NCBI GenBank assembly: GCA_948567375.1
Contig: OX419761.1
Span: 26,078,243 to 26,142,242, forward strand
DNA: 64,000 nt
From: Lunularia cruciata
Lineage: Eukaryota; Streptophyta; Marchantiopsida; Lunulariales; Lunulariaceae
Direction of reading: 5' to 3'
This document shows positions 20,638 through 32,814 of the stretch, piece after piece. The notes under the pieces were generated by a model. That model did no database searches. It saw only the letters and a list, made by a program, of their open reading frames with translations, and was not told where the DNA came from. The stretch's first letter is position 1. Each line of letters starts with the position of its first letter. The translations under genes were made by a program, and so were the position numbers.

Positions 20638-21477
20638 ATGGAAGCTTCCAAGATAATGCAAGACATTGCTGAGATAGCTTCAAAACAACAACAGCTTGCT
20701 GAAATGTATAGAAAAGCAAATGACTTCCACAAGGAACTCAAGAGCTTTTTTGCCCCCATGTCTCAATGCATGAACACTCTTATGGCAGATTTGCAAACCG
20801 TAAGAGTTGATGTCTTGACTGTGAAAGAATCTATGAATTCAATCACCATAGATATCTAAGAACTCAAGAAGAGTAGCAATTTGATGTTAGACTCCACCAA
20901 GGGTATGGTGGATGCTATTGAGAAGGTTGCTTCCTTGGGAGCACAAGCCACCAATATTGCTTCACAAAATGGAGGGCTGCAAGAGATGGTTGACACATTA
21001 GAGGTCAAGATGAAGTCATATGCTGAAGCTACGAAAGTGGCTCAAATCTCTTACTTGCAAGAGCATGAGGTTGAGAAGGAGAACCAATTGGTGAGAATGA
21101 AGAACTTGAGGATTTCAGGTTTGCCTGAGATTGAGAAGGAAGACACCAAGGCCATAGTGTGTGAGTTTATTGCTGATTCTTTGAGAGTCCATGATCCTCA
21201 GATTTTGCAAGCATATAGATTGGGACAACAAGGTGCACAACCAAGAAGCATTTTGGTGAGGTTTGGCTCAGAAACTCAAAGGAATACAGTGATGGTGAAC
21301 AAAGCTATACTAAAGGGACGCCGTATCTGGTTGGACCCTGATCTCACACCTCTCCAATGGCAAGCAAAGAAGGGAGAATTAGCAAAAGTGAAGGAGGCTC
21401 AACAAGCAGGTTTTGTTGCATTCTTGAGAGATAATAGAGCTGTGATTACTCAAAAGAAATTATCAGCTACTGCATAG
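20638..21477 (+). pseudogene. LINE ORF1, one internal stop, copy D
   Basis: Same product as the intact 279-aa ORF1, with TAA at 20,857-20,859 at the same codon as in copy B. The junction GCA TAG CAA TTC CAG into ORF2 is kept. Confidence 0.8.
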
Positions 21478-23954
21478 CAATTCCAGACCTTTAGAGTACT
21501 GTTTTGGAATGTTCATGGGCTCACACATACCAAGTACTCCAGCGCTAAGCCTTTGTGGGATGATGCTGATCTAATCAATCTTGTGGAGACATGGGAACAT
21601 GAAGGAAACACCATTCAAGACATTGAAGGATTCACTCTTGTTGGTTCAACCTGGAACAAGCGGAGACAACACAAAGGAAGGGGCTTTGGAGGTATTGCTA
21701 CTTACGTCAGATTTGGCTTTGAGAAATCAGTCTCTTTGATAGGTCAAGATTCAAGTGGACAATACCAATGGCTGAGGATTGGAGGAGTTGCCACACCTTG
21801 CTTCATTGCTGTTTGTTACTTTGCCCCGTTGACATCACCAATCTATTCAAGTGGACTTCTCAACACCATGCAGCCTTTCCATTCCTTGACGAAGGATGTG
21901 TTAGAGTTTCAAAGTAAAGGTGCAGTCCTTGTTCTTGGTGATTTCAATGCTAGGATCCAAGCCTCTTAGATCCCTGACTTGAGCGACCTTGAGAATGATC
22001 CTTTCCACAGCTTGATAGACCATTCTAGTGCTTGGTCACGCTCTTCCAAAGATCCTATGTCCAATTCCATGAGTGAGTACTTTTTGAGCTTTGGTGCCAA
22101 TTGTAGCTTGAAGATCTTGAATGGCCTTTCTCAATTTCCAGAAACTTGTAAAAGCACATGCTTTGCTTCAGGTGGATCAAGCACCATAGATTATATGCTC
22201 ACTTCAGCTAATGATATCCATCTTGTCTCAGATTTTGCTATTTTAGATCCTCAACCAGAATCAGACCATGCACCTCTATCTTGTACCATCCTTTTTCCAT
22301 GCCTCAATAGAACCACATTACCTATAGACCATGCTTTTAGAGGCAAACTTCGTCTAGATTTTCACAAGAGAGACTTGTACCAACAAGCTATTCAAGAGAA
22401 ATTGAGTTCTATGGAGTGGAGTTCTGATTTTCAACAACGTAGTGATCAATTGATTGAACTTCTTCAATCTACATCAACTTCTTTGTTTCCAAGAGGCTCC
22501 CACAGGAAGAGACTTGGTCTCCCTTGCAATAGGTGGTATGATGCTGATTGCAAAATGGCAAGGATTAAAGCTATGGATAGATCTCTTGGTCAGATTGCAC
22601 AAAATCAAGCCTTTGTTTCATACAGAAAGTTAGTGAAGTGCAAAAAGCGGGCATTTCTAAGACTCAAAGGAGTTGAGTTGAGCACTGAACTGAGGAGCAA
22701 TCCCAAGGCCTTCTGGAAGAAGGTAACCATCAGATCTCCATCTCCATCGCTGGACCTGAATGAGCTTTGTGACTATGTGAAGGATTTGTACTTTTTCCCA
22801 AATGCTCCAAGCATGGCACCTTGCCTTGGATCTACTCTCACCATCTCTGAAGCTGATGTCAAATACCAATTGAAGAAGTTGGCCAATGGTAAGGCTAAAG
22901 ACCTTGATGGACTATGTGTTGAACTTCTGAAGTGGGGCAGTAGCCAGCTGATTCCAGTACTCACTTCTCATTTGAATGAGGCAATCAAGTGTGGCTTTCC
23001 GGATAGATGGTGCTTCAAGAAGGTAGTTCCTGTTCACAAGTCTGGCCAGAGAGATGTTGTCACCAATTACCGTACCATACTTGTTGGTAGTGTCTTTGCC
23101 AAGTTGTATGGTTGAATTTTGGAGTCAAGGTTGAGCACTTGGGCTGAAAAGCACAAAATTTGAGCTAAGTGCCAAGCTGGTTTCAGATCAGGCTTTAGTA
23201 CTTTGGACCACCTATTAAGACATGGTGGCAAAAGGTGGAGAAAGTTCAGAAATTGTTTTTGTGTGATGAACTTGGGGTGAGGACTCAAACTCCTTATGTA
23301 TTGCTGCTTGCTGAAACCGGGTTTTTGCCTCTTGAGGCTGAAGCTTTGTTTTTAGCTATCACATATGCCACTAAGGTGAGGTCCATGGAGCATGAGAGAC
23401 TTCCCTACCAAGCTTTTTGTGCCACTCTATCTGTCGGTTGGTATACAGATCTGGTTGCATGGGCCACCAGGTGGAATGTTTGTGAGCGACATTGGAAGTT
23501 GGAGCCTATTGCACTACGAGAAGTGATCAAGGAGCAGTTTTTACTTCACTTATGGCAGCAACCCGGTACCAAGATGGTGTTCTATCAGCAGTTTGTAAAT
23601 CCTATGTTGGTGTATTGTGAGCAAGATTATCTCTTGGCTAGGATTTCTACTTCACTTAGACATGTTATCGCTCAATATAGAACTAGTTCTCATAGACTAG
23701 AAGTAGAACAAGGACGTTGGCAGCAGATAGAGCACTCCATGCGACTTTGCAAATTGTGTATTATGAGCAAAGTTGAGGATGAGCATCATGTGTTTGTTGA
23801 TTGCCCTTGTTACATGCAGATTAGAGTTAGACATCAGATTACTTGCAGTGACTTCTCAACTCTCTTACAGGTTGAAGCTTTAGCATTAGGGAAGTACATG
23901 ACAGAAGTTACTTTACATCGGACCAATTTGTTACAAATTGGTCCGATGCCCTAG
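21478..23954 (+). pseudogene. LINE ORF2 remnant, copy D
   Basis: Endonuclease and N-terminal RT are readable, with stops at 21,967-21,969 (CAG to TAG) and 23,113-23,115 (CGA to TGA). A large internal deletion at about 23,215 removes RT motifs including YADD. The last 239 codons (23,235-23,954) are open. Confidence 0.8.
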
Positions 23955-24061
23955 GCCCTTGCCTAGGCTCACATTTCATGTGTTTTGTATTGTGTTTCCA
24001 GCCTTTTGACTCTTTGGGTCTTTCAGGCTTTATATTTCATTGTTTCATTGTTTCATTGTTG

Positions 24062-24613
24062 TATTAGTACTTCATGTTTTGTGGTGGAAATCCAAGGGTG
24101 TTGGAAGAGCTCTCTATGTTGCCTTTATTGATTTCAGGAAGGCCTTTGATAAGGTGCTCAGGAAATCTCTAAGTGAGAGACTCATTGAAGTGGGTGTTTC
24201 AACTGATCTGATTGGTGCTATCTCAAGACTCTATGAGAAAGTGATTGTGAAACTTTCATCTTTGAGCTCTCAAGATGTCCTTAGCACAATGGGTGTGATC
24301 CAAGGCTGCTCTCTATCTCCAACTCTGTTCGGAATCTTCATCGATGATCTAGAGAGTCTACTCATGGAAGCTGGAGCTACAGGTGTACAGGTTGGCTCTT
24401 TGATGATACATGCACTCCTTTATGCAGATGATGTAGTGCTTCTCTCCACAAATCCACAGAGTTTACAGAAGCTGTTGGATTCTCTACTTTGCTTTTGCAA
24501 TCAAACAAAGATGGAGGTGAACCTTGACAAGTCCAAGGTCATTGTGGTGGGTTCTAAAGGTGTCACACCTTTCTTTTTTGATGGACAGCAATTGGAGCAG
24601 GTTTCTTCTTATA
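24062..24613 (+). mobile_element. LINE copy F, left part (RT core)
   Basis: 5'-truncated LINE that begins in RT (VLHVLWWKSKGVG) right after the tail of copy D. It carries AFIDFRKAFDKV and YADDVVLL and stops at QVSSY. Its next codons (KYLGLEF) resume near 29,857, so copy E has inserted into it. Confidence 0.8.
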
Positions 24614-24715
24614 ATGAAACAATGAAACAATGAAATATAAAGCCCGAAAGACCCAAAGAGTCAAAAGGCTAGAAACATAATACAAAACACATGAAATGTG
24701 AGCCTAGGCAAGGGC

Positions 24716-27700
24716 CTAGGGCATCTGACCAATTTGTAACAAATTGGTCCGATGTAAAGTAACTTCTGTCATGTACTTCCCTAATGCTAAAGCTTCAACC
24801 TGTAAGAGAGTTGAGAAGTCACTACAACTAATCTGATGTCTAACTCTAATCTGCATGTAACAAGGGCAATCAACAAACACATGATGCTCATCCTCAACTT
24901 TGCTCATAATACACAATTTGCAAAGTCGCATGGAGTGCTCTATTTGCTGCCAACGTCCTTGTTCTACTTCTAGTCTATGAGAACTAGTTCTATATTGAGC
25001 GATAACATGTCTCAATGAAATAGAAATCCTAGCCAAGAGATAATCTTGCTCACAATACACCAACATAGGATTTACAAACTGCTGATAGAACACCATCTTG
25101 GTACCGGGTTGCTGCCATAAGCGAAGTAAGAACTGCTCCTTGATCACCTCTCGAAGTGCAATAGGCTCCAATCTCCAATGTCGCTCAGAAACATTCCACC
25201 TTGTGGCCCATGCAATCAGATCTGTATACCAACCGACAGATAGAGTGGCACAAAAAGCTTGGTAGGGAAGTCTCTCATGCTCCATGGACCTCACCTTAGT
25301 GGCATATGTGATAGCTAAAAACAAAGCTTCAGCCTCAAGAGGTAAAAATCCTGTTTCAGCAAGCAGGAATACATAAGGAGTTTGAGTCCTCACCCCAAGT
25401 TCATCACACAAAAACAATTTCTGAACTTTCTCCACCTTTTGCCACCATGTCTTCTTAGTACCTGGACCCCAAATCTGAGCACCATAGAGAACCACCGGCT
25501 GCACAAGAGATCTGAACAGCACCTTCTTCAACTCCCATGTGGTGAGGTGAGCAAGTCTACTGCGGTTCATGAGTGAATACAAAGCTCTAAAGCCTGCATT
25601 GATTCTCATCTTCACACAAGTAGACCAACTATAGTCATGAGAAAACTCAAGGCCCAAGTACTTATAAGAAGAAACTTGCTCCAATTGCTGTCCATCAAAA
25701 AAGAAAGGTGTGACACCTTTAGAACCCACCACAATGACCTTGGACTTGTCAAGGTTCACCTCCATCTTTGTTTGATTGCAAAAGCAAAGTAGAGAATCCA
25801 ACAGCTTCTGTAAACTCTATGGATTTGTGAAGAGAAGCACTACATCATCTGCATAAAGGAGTGCATGTATCATCAAAGAGCCAACCTGTACACCTGTAGC
25901 TCCAGCTTCCATGAGTAGACTCTCTAGATCATCGATGAAGATTCCGAACAGAGTTGGAGACAGAGAGCAGCCTTGGATCACACCCATTGTGCTAAGGACA
26001 TCTTGAGAGCTCAAAGATGAAAGTTTCACAATCACTTTCTCATAGAGTCTAGAGATAGCACCAATCAGATCAGCTGAAACACCCACTTCAATGAGTCTCT
26101 CACTTAGAGATTTCCTGAGCACCTTATCAAAGGCCTTCCTGAAATCAATAAAGGCAACATAGAGAGCTCTCCCAACCCCCTTGGATTTGCACCACAAAAC
26201 ATGAAGTACCAATAGGTGGTCCAAAGTACTAAAGCCTAATCTGAAACCAGCTTGGCACTTAGCTCGAATTTTGTGCTTTTCAGCCCAAGTGCTCAACCTT
26301 GACTCCAAAATTTGACCATACAACTTGGCAAAGACACTACCAACAAGTATGGTACGGTAATTGGTGACAACATCTCTCTGGCCAGACTTGTGAATAGGAA
26401 CTATCTTCTTGAAGCACCATCTATCCGGAAAGCCACACTTGATTGCCTCATTCAAGTGAGAAGTGAGTATTGAAATCAGTTGGCTACCGCCCCACTTCAG
26501 AAGTTCAACACATAGTCCATCAAGGTCTTCAGCCTTACCATTGGCCAACTTCTTCAATTGGTACTTGACATCAGCTTCAGAGATGGTGAGAGCAGATCCA
26601 AGGCAAGGTGCCATGCTTGGAGCATTTGGGAAAAAGTACAAATCCTTCATATAGTCACAAATCTCATTCAGGTCCAGCGATGGAGATGGAGATCTGATGG
26701 TTACTTTCTTCCAGAAAGCCTTGGGATTGCTCCTCAATTCAGTGCTCAACTCAACTCCTTTGAGTCTCAGAAATGCCCGCTTTTTGCACTTCACCAACTT
26801 TCTGTATGAAACAAAGGCTTGATTTTGTGCAATCTGACCAAGAGATCTATCCATAGCTTTGATCCTTGCCGTTTTGCAATCAGCATCATACCATCTATTG
26901 CAAGGGAGACCAAGTCTCTTCCTGTGGGAGCCTCTTGGAAACAAAAAAGTTGATGTAGATTGAAGAAGTTCAATCAATTGATCACTACGTTGTTGAAAAT
27001 CAGAACTCCACTCCATAGAACTCAATTTCTCTTGGATAGCTTGTTGGTACAAGTCTCTCTTGTGAAAATCTAGACGAAGTTTGCCTCTAAAAGCATGGTC
27101 TATAGGTAATGTGGTTCTATTGAGGCAAGGAAAAAGGATGGTACAGGATAGAGGTGCATGGTCTGATTCTGGTTGAGGATCTAGAACAGCAAAATCTGAG
27201 ACAAGATGGATATCATTAGCTGAAGTGAGCATATAATCTATGGTGCTTGATCCACCTGAAGCAAAGCATGTGCTTTTACAAGTTTCTGGAAATTGAGAAA
27301 GGCCATTCAAGATCTTCAAGCTACAATTGGCACCAAAGCTCAAAAAGTGCTCACTCATGGAATTGGACATAAGATCTTTGGAAAAGCGTGACCAAGCACT
27401 AGAATGGTCTATCAAGCTGTGGAAAGGATCATTCTCAAGGTCGCTCAAGTCAGGGATCTGAGAGGCTTGGATCCTAGCATTGAAATCACCAAGAACAAGG
27501 ACTGCACCTTTACTTTGAAACTCTAACACATCCTTCGTCAAGGAATGGAAAGGCTGCATGGTGTTGAGAAGTCCACTTGAATAGATTGGTGATGTCAACG
27601 GGGCAAAGTAACAAACAGCAATGAAGCAAGGTGTAGCAACTCCTCCAATCCTCAGCCATTGGTATTGTCCACTTGAATCTTGACCTATCAAAGAGACTGA

Positions 27701-27950
27701 TTTCTCAAAGCCAAATCTGACGTAAGTAGCAATACCTCCAAAGCCCCTTCCTTTGTGTTGTCTCCGCTTGTTCCAGGTTGAACCAACAAGAGTGAATCCT
27801 TCAATGTCTTGAATGGTGTTTCCTTCATGTTCCCATGTCTCCACAAGATTGATCAGATCAGCATCATCCCACAAAGGCTTAGCGCTGGAGTACTTGGTAT
27901 GTGTGAGCCCATGAACATTCCAAAACAGTACTCTAAAGGTTTGGAATATG
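24716..27950 (-). pseudogene. LINE ORF2, one stop and one base insertion, copy E
   Basis: Endonuclease, RT and Cys/His domains are all present. An extra base lies just after the ORF1 stop (TAG CAT ATT CCA), which puts ORF2 out of frame with ORF1. CAG to TAG lies at 25,817-25,819, inside the region after YADD. The length is 3,235 bp against 3,234 in intact copies, as expected for one inserted base. Confidence 0.8.
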
Positions 27951-28790
27951 CTATGCAGTAGCTGATAATTTCTTTTGAGTAATCACAGCTCTATTATCTC
28001 TCAAGAATGCAACAAAACCTGCTTGTTGAGCCTCCTTTACTTTTGCTGAATCTCCCTTCTTTGCTTGCCATTGGAGAGGTGTGAGATCAGGGTCCAACCA
28101 GATACGGCGTCCCTTTAGTATAGCTTTGTTCCCCATCACTGCATTCCTTTGAGTTTCTGAGCCAAACCTCACCAAAATGCTTCTTGGTTGTGCACCTTGT
28201 TGTCCCAATCTATATGCTTGCAAAATCTGAGGATCATGGACTCTCAAAGAATCAGCAATAAACTCACACACTATGGCCTTGGTGTCTTCCTTCTCAATCT
28301 CAGGCAAATCTGAAAGCCTCAAGTTCTTCATTCTCACCAATTGGTTCTCCTTCTCAACCTCATGCTCTTGCAAGTAAGAGATTTGAGCCACCTTCGTAGC
28401 TTCAGCATATGACTTCATCTTGACCTCTAATGTGTCAACCATCTCTTGCAGCCCTCCATTTTGTGAAGCAATGTTGGTGGCTTGTGCTCCCAAGGAAGTA
28501 ACCTTCTCAGTAGCATCCACCATACCCTTGGTGGAGTCTAACATCAAATTGCTATTCTTCTTGAGTTCTTGGATATCTCCAGTGATCGAATTCAGAGATT
28601 CTTTCACAGTCAAGACATCAACTCTTACGGTTTGCAAATCTGCCATAAGAGTGTTCATGCATTGAGACATGGGGGCAAAAAAGCTCTTGAGTTCCTTGTG
28701 GAAGTCATTTGCTTTTCTATACATTTCAGCAAGCTGTTGTTGTTTTGAAGCTATCTCAGCAATGTCTTGCATCATCTTGGAAGCTTCCAT
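27951..28790 (-). CDS. LINE ORF1 protein, copy E
   Basis: Intact 279-aa ORF1 (MEASKMMQDIAEIASKQQQ), with the same coiled-coil and RRM-like layout as copy A. A few substitutions (for example RLSDLPE for RISGLPE) mark it as drifting. Confidence 0.78.
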   Translation of the reverse strand: MEASKMMQDIAEIASKQQQLAEMYRKANDFHKELKSFFAPMSQCMNTLMADLQTVRVDVLTVKESLNSITGDIQELKKNSNLMLDSTKGMVDATEKVTSLGAQATNIASQNGGLQEMVDTLEVKMKSYAEATKVAQISYLQEHEVEKENQLVRMKNLRLSDLPEIEKEDTKAIVCEFIADSLRVHDPQILQAYRLGQQGAQPRSILVRFGSETQRNAVMGNKAILKGRRIWLDPDLTPLQWQAKKGDSAKVKEAQQAGFVAFLRDNRAVITQKKLSATA

Positions 28791-29850
28791 TCTAAAATTT
28801 CTAACAGATACTATGAGAATGTATCCTCTGGTTCACTCACACTCTGTGAACACCAATAGCTCTACACCAAAAATCAACTCCTTTGGACTTGTAAATCAAA
28901 AGTTATAAACTTTTGAATTTGAGTTTTTCCTACATGAAAATTTTGAAATCTTACAGATTTTGAAAATTCATAACCTTGGCTATAGTACTTTAAAATCTAC
29001 AATAGGTGACTCAATCAAAAGCTCTTGAGAAATTCTATCCAATGAATCAAAAATGAAGTCATTTGAGCCAATAGACATGAAGTTATGGCCTCTAGAGTTC
29101 TCTATGGTAAACTTCTAAACCTCATTGAATCACAGAATTCAAATGCTCATAACTGCAAGCACAAAGCTTTAAATTCTATGAAATGAATTTCAATCAATAG
29201 CTCTTGACAAGATGCTTCTAATGAGTCCAAGATCACCTCATTTGAAGATGCGAGTCCAAAGTTCCAGCCTCTAAAAGTTGCAGATTTGAGCACCACCAAC
29301 CGCACAAGAACAAAGATTGATGAATTTCGAAACTTCTTCCACAGAACTCCAACTTCAGCAACCATGAATTCAAAAGAAAGCCCTCTCACAGCTGTTTCCA
29401 ATGAGTCCAAGATTGAAAGATTTGGACATGGAACCAAAAAGTTACAAGGTGTTGAAAATTGAGCTCAAACCCTAAAATCTCCGAGAGATGGCAGAATTCG
29501 AATCTTCATAACTTTCTTTGTGTATGTGCTCTGCAAGCCAGCCTAGTATCAATCGAAAGAGCTTCCAAAGGCGCTTCCAATGCCACAAAAATCACTCCAT
29601 TTGGACACCATATGATGAAGATTCGAACTCTCAAGTCTAGCTCCTGTGTCAGAAATTTCAATCACTCATAACGTTTCGCACAAAGCTCAGAATGACACAA
29701 TCTTGGTGGCTATGTCAAGGTCCTGGCAAGGCGCTTCGAACGAGACCAAAACCGCAACGTTTGGACATGTATGTAGGGAGATATGGCTTCTCAAACTTTC
29801 GGGACTCCTCTCCTCTCAAACTTTCGAAACTCCACTCTCGTTGGTTCAAC
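28791..29850 (-). repeat. LINE 5' UTR of ~180-bp monomers, copy E
   Basis: Minus-strand array equivalent to 19,598-20,637 and of about the same length, ending at the element's 5' terminus. Confidence 0.75.
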
Positions 29851-29856
29851 TCTCCC

Positions 29857-30911
29857 CTTGCTTGGGCCTTGAGTTTTCTCATGACTATAGTTGATCCACT
29901 TGTGTGAAGATGAGAATCAATGCAGGCTTTAGAGCTTTGTATTCACTCATGAACCGCAATAGACTTGCTCACCTCACCACATGGGAGTTGAAGAAGGTGT
30001 TGTTCAGATCTCTTGTGCAGCCGGTGGTTCTCTATGGTGCTCAGATTTGGGGTCCTGGTACTAAGAAGACATGGTGGCAAAAGGTGGAGAAAGTTCAGAA
30101 ATTGTTTTTGTGTGATGAACTTGGGGTGAGGACTCAAACTCCTTATGTATTGCTGCTTGCTGAAACCGGGTTTTTGCCACTTGAGGCTGAAGCTTTGTTT
30201 TTAGCTATCACATATGCCACTAAGGTGAGGTCCATGGAGCATGAGAGACTTCCCTACCAAGCTTTTTGTGCCACTCTATCTGTCGGTTGGTATACAGATC
30301 TGATTGCATGGGCCACAAGGTGGAATGTTTGTGAGCGACATTGGAGGTTGGAGCCTATTGCACTACGAGAAGTGAGCAAGGAGTAGTTCTTACTTTGCTT
30401 ATGGCAGCAGCCCGGTACCAAGATGGTGTTCTATCAGCAATTTGTAAATCCTATGTTGGTGTATTGTGAGCAAGATTATCTCTTGGCAAGGATTTCTACT
30501 TCACTTAGACATGTTATTGCTCAATATAGAACTAGTTCTCATAGACTAGAAGTAGAACAAGGACGTTGGCAGCAGATAGAGCACTCCATGCGACTTTGCA
30601 AATTGTGTACTATGAGCAAAGTTGAGGATGAGCATCATGTGTTTGTTGATTGCCCTTGTTACATGCAGATTAGAGTTAGACATCAGATGACTTGTAGTGA
30701 TTTCTCAACTCTTTTACAGGTTGAAGCTTTAGCGTTAGGGAAGTACATGACAGAGGTTAGTTTACATCGGACCAATTTGTTACAGATTGGTCAGATGCCC
30801 TAGGCCCTTGCCTAGGCTCACATTTCATGTGTTTTGTATTGTGTTTCTAGCCTTTTGACTCTTTGGGTCTTTCGGGCTTTATATTTCATTGTTCATTGTT
30901 CATTGTTCATT
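29857..30911 (+). mobile_element. LINE copy F, right part (ORF2 C-terminus, 3' UTR, tail)
   Basis: Resumes at LGLEFSHDYS and runs through the Cys/His cluster (CKLCTMSKVEDEHHVF) to the stop at 30,803, the 3' UTR and a (TTCATTG)3 tail. A TAG lies near 30,386 (VSKE, then stop). Confidence 0.8.
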
Positions 30912-31757
30912 ACAACATGTTTGTGGCCAGACTTGTGAATAAGAACTACTTTCTTTAACCACCATCTATCAAGAAAGGCACACTTGATTGCCTCATTTAA
31001 GAGAGAAGTGAGTATTGGAATCAGATGGCTATTGCCCCACTTCAAAATTTCAACACATAGTCCATCAAGGTCTTAAACCTTACCATTGGCCAACTTCTTC
31101 AGTTGGTACTTGACATCAGCTTCAAAGATGGTGAGAGCAGATCCAAGGCAAGGTGCCATGCTTGGAGCATTAGGGAAAAAATACAAATCCTTCACATAGT
31201 CACAAAGCTCCTTCAGGTTCAGCAATGAAGATGGGCATCTGATTGTTACCTTTGTCCAGAAAGCCTTGGGATTGCTCCTTAGTTCAATGCTCAACTCAAC
31301 TCCCTTGAGTCTTAGAAATGTTTGCTTCTTGCACTTCACCAACTCTCTAAAAGAGACAAAAGCCTGGTTTTATGCAATCTGATCAAGAGACCTATCCATA
31401 ACTTTGATCCTTGCAATTTTACAGTCAAAATCAAACCACCTATTGCAAGGAAGACCAAGTCTTTTCTTGTGAGAACCTCTTGTAAACAAGTACTTGATGT
31501 AGATTGAGGAAGTTCAATCAATTGATCATTATATTTTTTAAAAATCAAAACTCCACTCCATAGAGCTCAATTTCTCTTGGATAGCTTGTTGGTACAAATC
31601 TAGACGGAGTTTCCCACTAAAGGCATAGTCAATAGGCAATGTGGTTCTATTGAGGCATGAAAGAAGGATGACACAAGATAGAGGTGCATGGTCATATTCT
31701 GGTTGAGGATCTAAAACAACAAATCTAAGACAATGTGTATATCATTGGGTGAGGTGA
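30912..31757 (-). mobile_element. Diverged internal LINE fragment H
   Basis: Minus-strand piece spanning the endonuclease C-terminus to early RT (from DIHIVSDF, through SSMEWSSD and the PSMAPCLGSAL region, to HKSGH). No 5' UTR and no 3' tail. Multiple stops and small gaps show that it is old. Its left end abuts the tail of copy F. Confidence 0.75.
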
Positions 31758-32068
31758 TCAATGAACAATGAACAATGAACAATGAAATATAAAGCCCAAA
31801 AGACCCAAAGGGTCAAAAGGCTAGAAACACAATACAAAACACATGAAATGTGAGCCTAGGGAAGGGCCTAGGGCATCGGACTAATCTGTAACAAATTGGT
31901 CCGATGTAAAGTAACCTCGGTCATGTACTTCCCTAACGCTAAAGCTTCAACCTGTAAGAGAGTTGAGAAGTCACTACAAGTAATCTGATGTCTAACTCTA
32001 ATCTGCATATAACAAGGGCAATCAACAAACACATGATGCTCATCCTCAACTTTGCTCATAATACACAA
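31758..32068 (-). mobile_element. Short 3' LINE fragment I
   Basis: Tail (ttcattg)3, 3' UTR and the last ~66 codons of ORF2, truncated at the CIMSK codons. It meets plus-strand fragment J head to head at 32,068/32,069. Confidence 0.8.
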
Positions 32069-32814
32069 TTGCTGAAACAGGATTTTTACCTCTTGAGGCT
32101 GAAGCTTTGTTTTTAGCTATCACATATGCCACTAAGGTGAGGTCCATGGAGCATGAGAGACTTCCCTACCAAGCTTTTTGTGCCACTCTATCTATTGGTT
32201 GGTATACAGATCTGATTGCATGGGCCACAAGGTGGAATGTTTCTGAGCGACATTGGAGATTGGAGCCTATTGCACTTCGAGAGGTGATCAAGGAGCAGTT
32301 CTTACTTCGCTTATGGCAGCAACCCGGTACCAAGATGGTGTTCTATCAGCAGTTTGTAAATCTTATGTTGGTGTATTGTGAGCAAGATTATCTCTTGGCT
32401 AGGATTTCTACTTCATTGAGACATGTTATCGCTCAATATAGAACTAGTTCTCATAGACTAGAAGTAGAACAAGGACGTTGGCAGCAGATAGAGCACTCCA
32501 TGCGACTTTGCAAATTGTGTATTATGAGCAAAGTTGAGGATGAGCATCATGTGTTTGTTGATTGCCCTTGTTACATGCAGATTAGAGTTAGACATCAGAT
32601 TACTTGTAGTGACTTCTCAACTCTCTTACAGGTTGAAGCTTTAGCATTAGGGAAGTACATGACAGAAGTTACTTTACATCGGACCAATTTGTTACAAATT
32701 GGTCCGATGCCCTAGGCCCTTGCCTAGGCTCACATTTCATGTGTTTTGTATTGTGTTTCCAGCCTTTTGACTCTTTGGGTCTTTCGGGCTTTATATTTCA
32801 TTGTTTCATTGTTT
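32069..32814 (+). mobile_element. Short 3' LINE fragment J
   Basis: Begins in ORF2 at AETGFLPLEAEAL. It is open to the normal stop at 32,715, then has a complete 3' UTR and a (TTTCATTG)n tail. Confidence 0.82.

Larger units (their letters stand above)
19591..24061 (+). mobile_element. LINE copy D, complete 5' UTR, internally deleted ORF2
   Basis: Begins GGAGTGGAGTTTCGAAAG immediately after the preceding tail. It has the whole 5' UTR, a broken ORF1, the endonuclease and part of RT, then a jump at ~23,215 (cacctatt|aagacatgg) that removes the RT core and thumb. The C-terminus, 3' UTR and a (TTTCATTG)3 tail follow. Confidence 0.85.
24614..29856 (-). mobile_element. LINE copy E, near full length, nested in copy F
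   Basis: Minus-strand element with tail at 24,614, 3' UTR, ORF2, intact ORF1 and a 5' UTR reaching ~29,840 (TTTCGAAACTCCACTC on the plus strand). It splits copy F between 'ttcttcttata' and 'cttgggccttgag'. Confidence 0.85.

Noticed and set aside
24056-24613. RT piece after copy D read as a relocated part of D
   Set aside because: Its continuation is at 29,857 across copy E, so it is better explained as a separate truncated copy (F) split by E.
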